Shown one piece after another: positions 1 through 5,106 of a stretch of 5,113 bases of DNA (its first letter is position 1; each line of letters starts with the position of its first letter). This DNA comes from an uncultured Collinsella sp. (lineage in GTDB: Bacteria; Actinomycetota; Coriobacteriia; Coriobacteriales; Coriobacteriaceae): positions 1 to 5,113 of the forward strand of contig CALJCO010000017.1 in NCBI GenBank assembly GCA_938023905.1, written 5' to 3'. The notes beneath the pieces are model-generated. The model worked only from the letters and a program-made list of their open reading frames with translations. It made no database searches and was not told the DNA's origin. Made by a program: the position numbers and the translations under genes.

Positions 1-25
1 ACTTGCAGCGACGGACCTCGGGACG

Positions 26-53
26 CTCTTACACCACGTCTGCGCGCGCCACC
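26..53 (+). repeat. Inverted-repeat copy shared with the right end of the window
   Basis: This 28-base segment starts with CTCTTACACCAC. Its reverse complement recurs at 5060-5087: the first 12 bases are identical and 23 of 28 match overall. Both copies are intergenic and about 5 kb apart. The function is unknown; a dispersed intergenic repeat is the simplest reading. Confidence 0.6.
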
Positions 54-65
54 GCTGCTGCCGAC

Positions 66-95
66 GAGGTCTAATACTTTTCCGAGAAGTGAACG
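66..95 (+). repeat. Left arm of 30-base inverted repeat
   Basis: The segment beginning GAGGTCTAATACTTTTCCG matches the reverse complement of 216-245 at 29 of 30 positions; the single difference is A at base 85. Homology fades but continues inward: without gaps the next 25 bases match at 12 positions, ending in a shared GCATC. This suggests two diverged copies of a roughly 55-base element in opposite orientation rather than a simple hairpin. No gene lies between the arms. Confidence 0.85.
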
Positions 96-215
96 AGCTA
101 AATCGGACCCTCGAAGCATCGACACTTTAGAGGTGCCGTTTCCTGCGGTTTCGGTGCCAGAATCCTGCGTTTATGCCGTTGAAAAATGCGGATGCTCCAG
201 GGGCCAAAAAACAGA

Positions 216-245
216 CGTTCACTTCGCGGAAAAGTATTAGACCTC
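216..245 (-). repeat. Right arm of 30-base inverted repeat
   Basis: This is the inverted partner of 66-95 (29/30 identity), with 120 bases between the arms. Read on the minus strand it continues into a T-rich stretch (TTTTTT at 205-210) and then GGCCCCTGGAGCATC. That order resembles a weak promoter or terminator module, but I see no gene it obviously serves. Confidence 0.85.
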
Positions 246-390
246 AATAGCGGGGGATGGGGTGCCGGTGCAAAACGGCGTCAAGGGTTGGTCGAGCAGG
301 CGGTTTCTCCATTGATGTCCGCACGACATGTGACACTTACCCTGCCGCCCTGCTGTGCCGCGGCGGCACGTACCTGAACAACGGCCCTCT

Positions 391-396
391 AAGGAG
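391..396 (+). promoter_or_regulatory. Ribosome binding site of the small membrane protein
   Basis: AAGGAG lies 10 bases before the ATG at 407 (7 before an in-frame TTG at 404). It decides the start: the same frame is open upstream from an ATG at 257, which would add 50 residues, but the added sequence looks non-coding and 257 has no comparable site. Confidence 0.75.
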
Positions 397-406
397 TTCG
401 ATATTG

Positions 407-646
407 ATGAGTGACAACGCAAAGCATCTCGCAAAGAAGTGCGTCAAGGACGCGGGGCCGTGCCTCGCGCTGTGCGCAGCCGGCGCAGCGGTCGCGCTGT
501 TGGCTGTTCTGGGGCCATTCGACGTGCTCCGAAGTGCCAGTTCCCTGCACGTCATCATCGCCCTTGCCGGTGCCATGATGACCGGCGGCGTGCTCGATCT
601 GATCTTTTGGGTGTTTGACCCGTTTGGATGGAAGAACGAGGGGTAA
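407..646 (+). CDS. Small two-helix membrane protein, unknown function
   Basis: I do not recognise a family for this 79-residue protein. The first 17 residues are polar and basic (Lys at 6, 10, 11 and 14). Two hydrophobic segments follow, at about 18-39 (rich in Ala, Leu and Val, with Cys at 19 and 23) and 47-70 (ending IFWVF). The tail DPFGWKNEG is short and polar. This predicts a helical hairpin in the cytoplasmic membrane with both ends probably inside, given the basic N-terminus. The start is set by AAGGAG at 391-396. The gene precedes the phosphoesterase on the same strand with 85 bases between. A 6-bp hairpin after the stop (AGCCCT 646-651, AGGGCT 662-667) lacks a T-run and is a poor terminator, so co-transcription is possible. 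The clean ribosome binding site and membrane-protein composition support a real gene; lack of a known family keeps confidence moderate. Confidence 0.65.
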   Translation: MSDNAKHLAKKCVKDAGPCLALCAAGAAVALLAVLGPFDVLRSASSLHVIIALAGAMMTGGVLDLIFWVFDPFGWKNEG

Positions 647-719
647 GCCCTAAGGGATGGAAGGGCTGGAACGGTTAGCTTAGTAATCGTGCAGAATGCG
701 GGCTAGCGACTTGCAGGGA

Positions 720-730
720 AGTGGTGATCC
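720..730 (+). promoter_or_regulatory. Extended Shine-Dalgarno deciding the phosphoesterase start
   Basis: AGTGGTGATCC matches 9 of 11 positions of the extended ribosome-binding sequence GGAGGTGATCC, which is complementary to the usual 16S 3' end. Its core lies at a normal distance from the ATG at 732. The alternative ATG at 696 in the same frame has no such site, so 732 is the better start. Confidence 0.7.
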
Positions 731-731
731 G

Positions 732-1457
732 ATGACGGTCTATGTGACGGGCGACATTCACAGTGGGCTCGACATGCAAAAGCTGCGCGACTGGGAGCTT
801 GGGGATAGTCTGACGAGTGACGACTATCTCATCGTCGCCGGCGACTTTGGCTTTCCCTGGGATTTCTCTGCCGAGGAGTGCGCCGATATTGCTTGGCTGG
901 AATCGCGTCCCTATACCGTGTTGTTCGTCGACGGCAACCACGAGCGTTTCGATCACTGGGCGGAGCGCCCCATGGAGTTGTGGCACGGTGGGCTGACGCA
1001 GCGCCTGTCGGATGCCTCGCCCATACGGCGACTGACGCGTGGCGAGGTTTTTGAGCTCGACGGCTCAACGATCTTTACCATGGGCGGCGCCACGAGCGTG
1101 GACAAGGAATACCGCATTCCGTATTCCAGCTGGTGGCCGCAGGAGCTTCCGGACGAGCGCAACTTTGAGGAGGCGCGGGCAAAGCTCGACAGCGTGGGCT
1201 GGACGGTCGACTACGTGATCACCCACACCTGCTCTACGCGCATGCTTTCGTCCACGCTTTATCCAGCGCCCGGCTGGAATTGCCCCTCCGTTGATCGGCT
1301 TACGGCATTTTTCGATGAGCTGGAAGACCGCTTGGACTACAAGCGCTGGTACTACGGGCATTTTCATCGGGATACCAACCCGGCCGAGCGTCACACCGTG
1401 CTCTACGACTGCATCGTTCGCTTGGGCGACGAACTCCAGTCCTGGGATGTTGCGTAG
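732..1457 (+). CDS. Calcineurin-like metallophosphoesterase
   Basis: This 241-residue protein is a complete member of the metallophosphoesterase superfamily, whose members use two divalent metal ions to cleave phosphoester bonds. All the expected motifs appear in order: GDIH (Asp8, His10), GDFG (Asp38), GNHE (Asn69, His70), a lone metal-ligand His in VITHT (His165), and GHFH (His210, His212). There is no signal peptide or membrane segment, so it should be cytoplasmic. The length suits a single catalytic domain with no extra regulatory domain. The substrate cannot be read from sequence; relatives include nucleases, protein phosphatases and nucleotide hydrolases. The start at 732 is chosen over 696 because of the extended Shine-Dalgarno at 720-730. 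It may share a transcript with the small membrane protein upstream. Its stop lies 15 bases from the stop of the convergent gluQ gene. The superfamily call is firm; the specific role is unknown. Confidence 0.93.
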   Translation: MTVYVTGDIHSGLDMQKLRDWELGDSLTSDDYLIVAGDFGFPWDFSAEECADIAWLESRPYTVLFVDGNHERFDHWAERPMELWHGGLTQRLSDASPIRRLTRGEVFELDGSTIFTMGGATSVDKEYRIPYSSWWPQELPDERNFEEARAKLDSVGWTVDYVITHTCSTRMLSSTLYPAPGWNCPSVDRLTAFFDELEDRLDYKRWYYGHFHRDTNPAERHTVLYDCIVRLGDELQSWDVA

Positions 1458-1472
1458 AGGCGGGGTGGCTGG

Positions 1473-2492
1473 CTACTCGACCGTTACAGTGATGTTCTCC
1501 CGATGCGCGCGGATGACGTCCCAGCTAAAGTGCTCGACCAGCTGCTCGGCGGTACGCGGCGTGGTGTCCGGCGCGATGCCTGTTTGCCCGGCGAGCCATC
1601 CCAACAGTGCCTCGGGTGTGCCAAAGCGGGTGCGGAGCTCGCCCAGGTCCAGATCGCAATCGCGCTTGGAAAGGCGGCGGCCGTCCGGCGACATGAGCAG
1701 CGGAATGTGCGCGTAGCGCGGTGTGGGCAGTCCCAGCAGATGTTGCAGATAGATCTGGCGCGTCGTGGAACCAAGCAGGTCGCATCCGCGTACGATCTCG
1801 GTGACGCCCATGGCAGCGTCGTCGACCACCACGGCCAGCTGATAGGCAAACACGCCGTCGCTGCGGCGCACCAAAAAGTCGCCGCACTCGGTGGCGAGTG
1901 CCTCGCATTGGGCTCCGTACGTGCGGTCCACGAATTCGATCACGTCGCCGGCGAGGTCGTCGACGTCGGGCACACGCAGACGCGTGGCCGGAGCGCGCAG
2001 GATGCTGCGGCGGGCAACCTCCTCGGCAGAAAGGCCTCGGCAGGCGCCGCGGTAGATGGGCGTGCCGTCGCTCGCGTGCGGCGCGCTTGCGGTGTGGAGC
2101 TCGGCGCGCGTGCAAAAGCAGGGATAGGTGAGGCCGGCGTCTTGCAGCTGGTGCAGGGCGTCCTCGTACAAGTCCAGGCGATCGTGCTGGTAGTAGGGGC
2201 CTTCGTCCCACTCAAGCCCCAGCCAGGCTAGGTCGTCAATCAATTGGGCGGCAAGTTCCGGGCGCTTGCAGCGATCGTCCAGGTCCTCGATGCGCAACAC
2301 GATGCTGCCGCCCTGGCTGCGGGCCGAAAGCCACGCGCACAGGCAGCTGAACACGTTGCCCAGGTGCATGCGGCCCGAGGGCGACGGGGCAAAGCGGCCC
2401 ACGACCGGCGCGAGGGCGGGGGCGAGCTTGCTGTTGGGCGCCGTCGACATGGCCACGGCGGGTGTTGCTATGTTGCATGCGTTGATATCCAT
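1473..2492 (-). CDS. gluQ: Glutamyl-queuosine tRNA(Asp) synthetase (GluQRS)
   Basis: GluQRS is a truncated relative of glutamyl-tRNA synthetase. It activates glutamate with ATP and attaches it to queuosine at position 34 of tRNA(Asp), not to a tRNA 3' end. The 339-residue protein has the class I signature RFAPSPSGRMHLGN (33-46, HIGH-type motif HLGN), LRIEDLD (66-72), the active-site stretch FAYQLAVVVDDAAMGVTEIV (215-234), and a KMSKS-type motif RRLSKRD (272-278). It stops soon after the catalytic core, with no anticodon-binding domain, which separates it from GluRS. The family zinc site is intact as Cys-x-Cys (125, 127), Tyr147 and Cys151. About 30 residues precede the core, longer than in E. 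coli YadB. An internal Met15 (codon at 2450-2448) is an alternative start, but neither start has a Shine-Dalgarno, and the -10-like box favours the first. The gene stands alone, not next to dksA as in many proteobacteria. Its presence implies that the cell makes or salvages queuosine. Confidence 0.95.
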   Translation of the reverse strand: MDINACNIATPAVAMSTAPNSKLAPALAPVVGRFAPSPSGRMHLGNVFSCLCAWLSARSQGGSIVLRIEDLDDRCKRPELAAQLIDDLAWLGLEWDEGPYYQHDRLDLYEDALHQLQDAGLTYPCFCTRAELHTASAPHASDGTPIYRGACRGLSAEEVARRSILRAPATRLRVPDVDDLAGDVIEFVDRTYGAQCEALATECGDFLVRRSDGVFAYQLAVVVDDAAMGVTEIVRGCDLLGSTTRQIYLQHLLGLPTPRYAHIPLLMSPDGRRLSKRDCDLDLGELRTRFGTPEALLGWLAGQTGIAPDTTPRTAEQLVEHFSWDVIRAHRENITVTVE

Positions 2493-2499
2493 GCGGACG

Positions 2500-2505
2500 A
2501 GTATA
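2500..2505 (-). promoter_or_regulatory. Candidate -10 box for a leaderless gluQ mRNA
   Basis: On the minus strand TATACT (5 of 6 to TATAAT) ends 7 bases before the gluQ ATG, so transcription would begin at or very near the A of the start codon. The gene has no Shine-Dalgarno, which fits a leaderless message, a common arrangement in actinobacteria. No recognisable -35 lies at 16-19 bases upstream, where the sequence is C-rich. Confidence 0.5.
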
Positions 2506-2635
2506 GCGCGGGGTGAGGTGAGGGGGCGTCGTCGATGCTCGCGAGTTGCCGAGGCTGCGTGTTGTGCGCGGCGGGCACCGACTCAACACTTCGATTACCG
2601 CCCCAAGCTCAGCCCCTTCAACCCCTCAAACGACA

Positions 2636-2671
2636 GAAACCCCGGCAGCTCTTCGCAACTGCCGGGGTTTC
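2636..2671. terminator. Perfect 13-bp hairpin, possible bidirectional terminator
   Basis: GAAACCCCGGCAG (2636-2648) pairs perfectly with CTGCCGGGGTTTC (2659-2671) around a 10-base loop. The A-rich outer left arm and T-rich outer right arm give a short T-run on either strand, as in bidirectional intrinsic terminators, but the run is only three bases. No gene ends nearby on either strand, so its target transcript is unclear. It could block antisense transcription into the gluQ start region or belong to an unannotated small RNA. Confidence 0.45.
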
Positions 2672-2916
2672 CGCGGAAAAGGGGGACATGATCCTCAAGC
2701 GAACGGCAAAGGGGCAAACCGTTTTCGCTCAACTGCTTTATGCCCCTCGCTCGCCGGCTTAATCGGCTCACGCCGCGCCCACACAAAGCCGCTACACCTG
2801 TGACGGAGCTATGAAGTGGTGTCTATGCCGGAGCGGGCTATGCCAAGGAGTATCCCAGATTGCCGGCAGATAAGGAACGTCCCCAGGTGCCGGTCGCGGG
2901 CGTGACTTTCGTCCCG

Positions 2917-2925
2917 TTTAATACT
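2917..2925 (+). promoter_or_regulatory. Weak candidate -10 for the DUF2207 gene
   Basis: TTTAATACT contains -10-like hexamers (TTTAAT, TAATAC) about 80 bases before the start at 3007. No -35 match is seen at 16-18 bases upstream, so this is tentative. The same TAATACT string occurs in both arms of the 30-base inverted repeat. Confidence 0.25.
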
Positions 2926-2993
2926 CCGCTGACCTAGATGTTCGTCACATGAACCCGCAAACGTGGGACAATGACGCTACTGGTATCACAGAC

Positions 2994-3003
2994 AAAGGAT
3001 GTG
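2994..3003 (+). promoter_or_regulatory. Ribosome binding site setting the DUF2207 start
   Basis: AAAGGATGTG matches the ideal AAAGGAGGTG at 9 of 10 positions, and its AAAGGA core ends 7 bases before the ATG at 3007. This favours 3007 over the in-frame ATG at 2971. The later start also puts the signal peptide at the true N-terminus. Confidence 0.8.
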
Positions 3004-3006
3004 CCT

Positions 3007-4953
3007 ATGAACGCCCCCGTTGCCAAGACCTGTCGGCAGCGCTGCCCGTTTGCGCGATTTGCTTCCATTTGCGCGCTCGTCGCGTGCGCGCTGCTGCTGT
3101 TGCCCGCCGTTGCACGTGCCGACGGGTATTCCATGACCCAAACCTACATCAGTGCCACGGTCGAGGCCGATGGATCGCTGACCGTTGTCGAGGGACGCCA
3201 GTTTGATTTCGACGACGACATCAACGGCGTGTTTTGGGAGATCAATACGGGCTCCAACCAGCAGGGCGGCACGGCGGGCGTCGACGTGCTGAGTGTCGAG
3301 GAAGAGGACACCGCGTTTAACAAAGTCGATAGCGCGAACAAGGGCGACTCTGGCGTCTACACGGTCGAGCAGACCGGTGACGGCGTAAGGATTAAGGTGT
3401 TCAGCCCTCACGAGAGCGGCGACAGCGCAATCTACTACGTGAGCTACACCATGACCGGTGCGGTTATGAACTGGGCCGATACCGCCGAGCTCTACTGGAA
3501 GTTCGTGGGTGACGGCTGGTCTGCGGATTCCGATGACGTCGAGATGGAAGTGTGCTTCGCGAATGCCGCTGCCGGGACGGCGGCCGTCAAGGGCGATAAC
3601 TTCCGCGCATGGGGCCATGGTCCGCTGACGGGCGACGTGTCGCTCGATGAGGACGAGCCCATGGTCACCTATACCATTCCCTGCGTGCACCAGGGCGAAT
3701 TCGCCGAGGCACGCATCGCCTTCCCTAGCGACTGGGTGCCGCAGCTTGCCGCCTCGGGCGAAGAGCGCATGTCAACGATCCTGAGCGAAGAGAAGGAATG
3801 GGCCGACGAAGCTAACGCCCGCCGTGAGCACGCGCGTGCGGTTGCCAGCGCGATTGCCGTGGTGTGTGTTGTTGTGGCGGTTGCCTATACCGGTGTAATC
3901 GTGATGCTCAAGCTGCGCAGGCCCAAGCCCAAGCCGCTCTTCCAGGACGAGTACTTCCGCGATGTGCCCTCCGCCGATCATCCCGCGGTGCTTGCAACTC
4001 TTATGAGCTGGAACGACGTGCCCGATCAGGCATATATCGCCACGCTGATGAAGCTGACCGACGACCGCGTGATCAAGCTGGAAGAAGCGACCGAGACCAA
4101 GAAGAAGGGTCTGCTCCGTCGCGAAAAAGAGGAGCAGACGTATCGCATCACAGTGACCGACGAGGCCTGGAAGGCTGCCAAGAAGGACGGCATCGATCGC
4201 GACGTGCTCAAGGTCTTCTTTGCTGGCGTTAAGCCCGATAAGGACGGAGTCCGTTCGCGCACGTTTAGCGAGCTGGAGGAGTACGCTAGCGAGCGCACCA
4301 CATCTGTTGGCGACAAGCTCGAGGACTATCAGAGCACAGTTAAGGGCAAGCTGGAGGCGCGCGAGCTTATTGCATCGGATGGCACTATCGCGATGGTGGC
4401 CGGCCTGGTTCTCGGCATCATCATTGTCTTTGGCATTCTGGGCTCTCTGTTCTATACCGACTTTGCGGACGCCAACGTCGGTGCCGCTATGATCTCGATC
4501 CCCGTTACGATCGTAGGCTTTGTCCTGAGCTGCACCTTCCGCCGTTACACGCCGGAGGGCGCCGAGGTGGCGGCTCGCTGCAAGGCGCTCAAGCATTGGC
4601 TTGAGGACTTTACGCGCCTGAAGGAGGCCATTCCCAGCGACCTGATCTTGTGGAACAAACTGCTGGTGATGGGCGTTGCCCTGGGCGTTTCGAAAGAAGT
4701 GCTGCGACAGCTGGCCGAGGCCGTGCCTGCGGACCTGCGCAACAGCGACGATTTCTACGACAACTACCCCTGCTACTGGTGGTATTACCATCACTACGGC
4801 AACGAGTCCCCGCTCGATTCGTTCAACGATGTGTACCACGAGACCATCCGCGAGCTGGCTTCGAGTTCCGATAGCTCGAGCGGCGGCAGCGGCGGCGGCT
4901 TTTCCGGTGGCGGCGGTGGCGGCGTCGGCGGAGGCGGCGGCGGAACGTTCTAG
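3007..4953 (+). CDS. DUF2207-family membrane protein with Gly-rich tail
   Basis: This 648-residue protein has the architecture of the DUF2207 family, envelope proteins of unknown biochemical function. A signal peptide comes first: basic N-terminus, hydrophobic core ICALVACALLLLPAV at 21-35, likely cleavage after ARA at 38. The exported domain (about 39-276) opens with ISATVEADGSLTVVE and NGVFWEI, typical of the family N-terminus, and has only two cysteines (183, 226) that could pair. A charged stretch (261-277) leads into helix 1 (about 278-302). A soluble, probably cytoplasmic, Lys/Glu-rich part follows (303-459), then helices 2 (460-483) and 3 (491-510) with a very short outer loop. The last part has the family-like segment WNKLLVMGVALGVSKEVLRQ (549-568), an aromatic and His cluster CYWWYYHHY (589-597), and a Ser/Gly tail ending TF. 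By this topology the tail is cytoplasmic. The gene is monocistronic: its own terminator follows and no partner lies upstream. Confidence 0.9.
   Translation: MNAPVAKTCRQRCPFARFASICALVACALLLLPAVARADGYSMTQTYISATVEADGSLTVVEGRQFDFDDDINGVFWEINTGSNQQGGTAGVDVLSVEEEDTAFNKVDSANKGDSGVYTVEQTGDGVRIKVFSPHESGDSAIYYVSYTMTGAVMNWADTAELYWKFVGDGWSADSDDVEMEVCFANAAAGTAAVKGDNFRAWGHGPLTGDVSLDEDEPMVTYTIPCVHQGEFAEARIAFPSDWVPQLAASGEERMSTILSEEKEWADEANARREHARAVASAIAVVCVVVAVAYTGVIVMLKLRRPKPKPLFQDEYFRDVPSADHPAVLATLMSWNDVPDQAYIATLMKLTDDRVIKLEEATETKKKGLLRREKEEQTYRITVTDEAWKAAKKDGIDRDVLKVFFAGVKPDKDGVRSRTFSELEEYASERTTSVGDKLEDYQSTVKGKLEARELIASDGTIAMVAGLVLGIIIVFGILGSLFYTDFADANVGAAMISIPVTIVGFVLSCTFRRYTPEGAEVAARCKALKHWLEDFTRLKEAIPSDLILWNKLLVMGVALGVSKEVLRQLAEAVPADLRNSDDFYDNYPCYWWYYHHYGNESPLDSFNDVYHETIRELASSSDSSSGGSGGGFSGGGGGGVGGGGGGTF
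4882..4944 (+). repeat. Low-complexity GGC-rich tract encoding the poly-Gly tail
   Basis: Twenty-one codons (residues 626-646) encode almost only glycine, broken by Ser, Phe and Val. They use mainly GGC and GGT with a few GGA. Such Gly-rich ends are usual in DUF2207 proteins. The tract is prone to length change by slippage. On the opposite strand it reads as poly-Ala, which helps create a spurious long antisense frame. Confidence 0.85.
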
Positions 4954-4966
4954 CGAGCGCTTGCTT

Positions 4967-5015
4967 TGGGGTGGATCTTTCTGGGCGGTTGCCAGGGAAG
5001 ATTCATCCCATTTTT
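4967..5015 (+). terminator. Intrinsic terminator of the DUF2207 gene
   Basis: Beginning 13 bases after the stop codon, TGGGGTGGATCTT (4967-4979) pairs along its whole length with AAGATTCATCCCA (4998-5010): 13 pairs including two G-U. An inner CTGG/CCAG stem caps the loop. TTTTT follows at once (5011-5015). The other strand has no T-run after the stem, so it acts on plus-strand transcripts only. Confidence 0.88.
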
Positions 5016-5059
5016 GTGCATCGAAACGGGCCAAACTTTCCGCTGAGGACCTTCGCGCT

Positions 5060-5087
5060 GGTAGCGTGCAGAGATGTGGTGTAAGAG
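5060..5087 (-). repeat. Inverted-repeat copy matching the left end of the window
   Basis: The reverse complement begins CTCTTACACCAC and matches 26-53 at 23 of 28 positions. It lies past the DUF2207 terminator and overlaps the first three bases of the 22-bp palindrome at the right edge. Confidence 0.6.
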
Positions 5088-5106
5088 GCGGGGCATGCCC
5101 CGCCTC
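5085..5106. terminator. Perfect 22-bp palindrome, possible terminator stem
   Basis: GAGGCGGGGCA is followed directly by its exact reverse complement TGCCCCGCCTC. As RNA it would form a strong G/C stem with a minimal loop around CATG. The window ends seven bases later with CGCCCTT, so a T-run on the plus strand cannot be judged; the minus strand continues TTACACCAC with no T-run. Because the DUF2207 gene already has a terminator, this hairpin may serve a gene beyond the right edge, or be part of the dispersed repeat. Confidence 0.45.

Larger units (their letters stand above)
1..406. other. Intergenic region rich in inverted repeats, no supported gene
   Basis: I see no gene I can support here. 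One frame is open from the left edge to a stop at 238-240 (about 79 codons), but it has no recognisable domain, no visible start, and runs through both arms of the inverted repeat, so I read it as chance or as an effect of the repeat. The stretch holds the first member of an end-to-end inverted repeat (26-53), two inverted 30-base arms (66-95 and 216-245), and weak spaced echoes of GTGCC/TGCC at about 21-base intervals (133, 154, 174). A 6-bp hairpin (GTGCCG/CGGCAC, 355-369) lies just before the ribosome binding site of the small gene at 407. I could not find a convincing promoter for that gene. Confidence 0.6.
2493..2993. other. Divergent intergenic region without a supported gene
   Basis: About 500 bases separate gluQ from the DUF2207 gene, which point away from each other. 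Several short frames are open on both strands, but none has a good start with a ribosome binding site or a recognisable domain. The stretch holds the gluQ -10 box, a perfect 13-bp hairpin (2636-2671), a 7-bp inverted repeat AGGGGCA/TGCCCCT (2710-2716 and 2741-2747), a GGGGAC/GTCCCC pair (2682-2687 and 2879-2884), and a possible -10 for the downstream gene. A 40-codon open stretch at 2815-2937 without a start codon could be a gene remnant. Confidence 0.6.

Noticed and set aside
133..177. About 21-base spaced GTGCC/TGCC echoes as a tandem repeat or CRISPR-like array
   Set aside because: Only five to seven bases recur, across three units, with no conserved repeat and spacer pattern.
1..240. Frame open from the left edge to a stop at 238-240
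   Set aside because: It has no visible start or domain and passes through both inverted-repeat arms, so repeat DNA read by chance is more likely than a gene end.
257..406. Longer N-terminus for the small membrane protein
   Set aside because: The upstream ATG lacks a ribosome binding site, whereas AAGGAG is correctly placed for the ATG at 407.
646..667. Hairpin after the small membrane protein as a terminator
   Set aside because: The stem is only 6 bp and no T-run follows, so termination is doubtful.
696..731. Earlier ATG for the phosphoesterase
   Set aside because: No ribosome binding site precedes 696, while 732 has a 9-of-11 extended match and gives the usual short lead to the GDIH motif.
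1503..2231. 242-codon open frame on the plus strand
   Set aside because: It lies wholly antisense to gluQ, whose catalytic motifs are intact; it shows no domain of its own.
2595..2786. 63-codon minus-strand frame ending near the 13-bp hairpin
   Set aside because: It has no good ribosome binding site, and its most protein-like part is simply the translated hairpin.
2986..3690. 234-codon open frame on the minus strand
   Set aside because: It is antisense to the signal peptide and exported domain of the DUF2207 protein and has no recognisable domain.
3772..5034. 420-codon open frame on the minus strand
   Set aside because: It lies antisense to the well-supported DUF2207 gene, runs through its terminator, and its poly-Ala stretch is the complement of the Gly tail codons. 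Long antisense frames are expected in GC-rich coding DNA.
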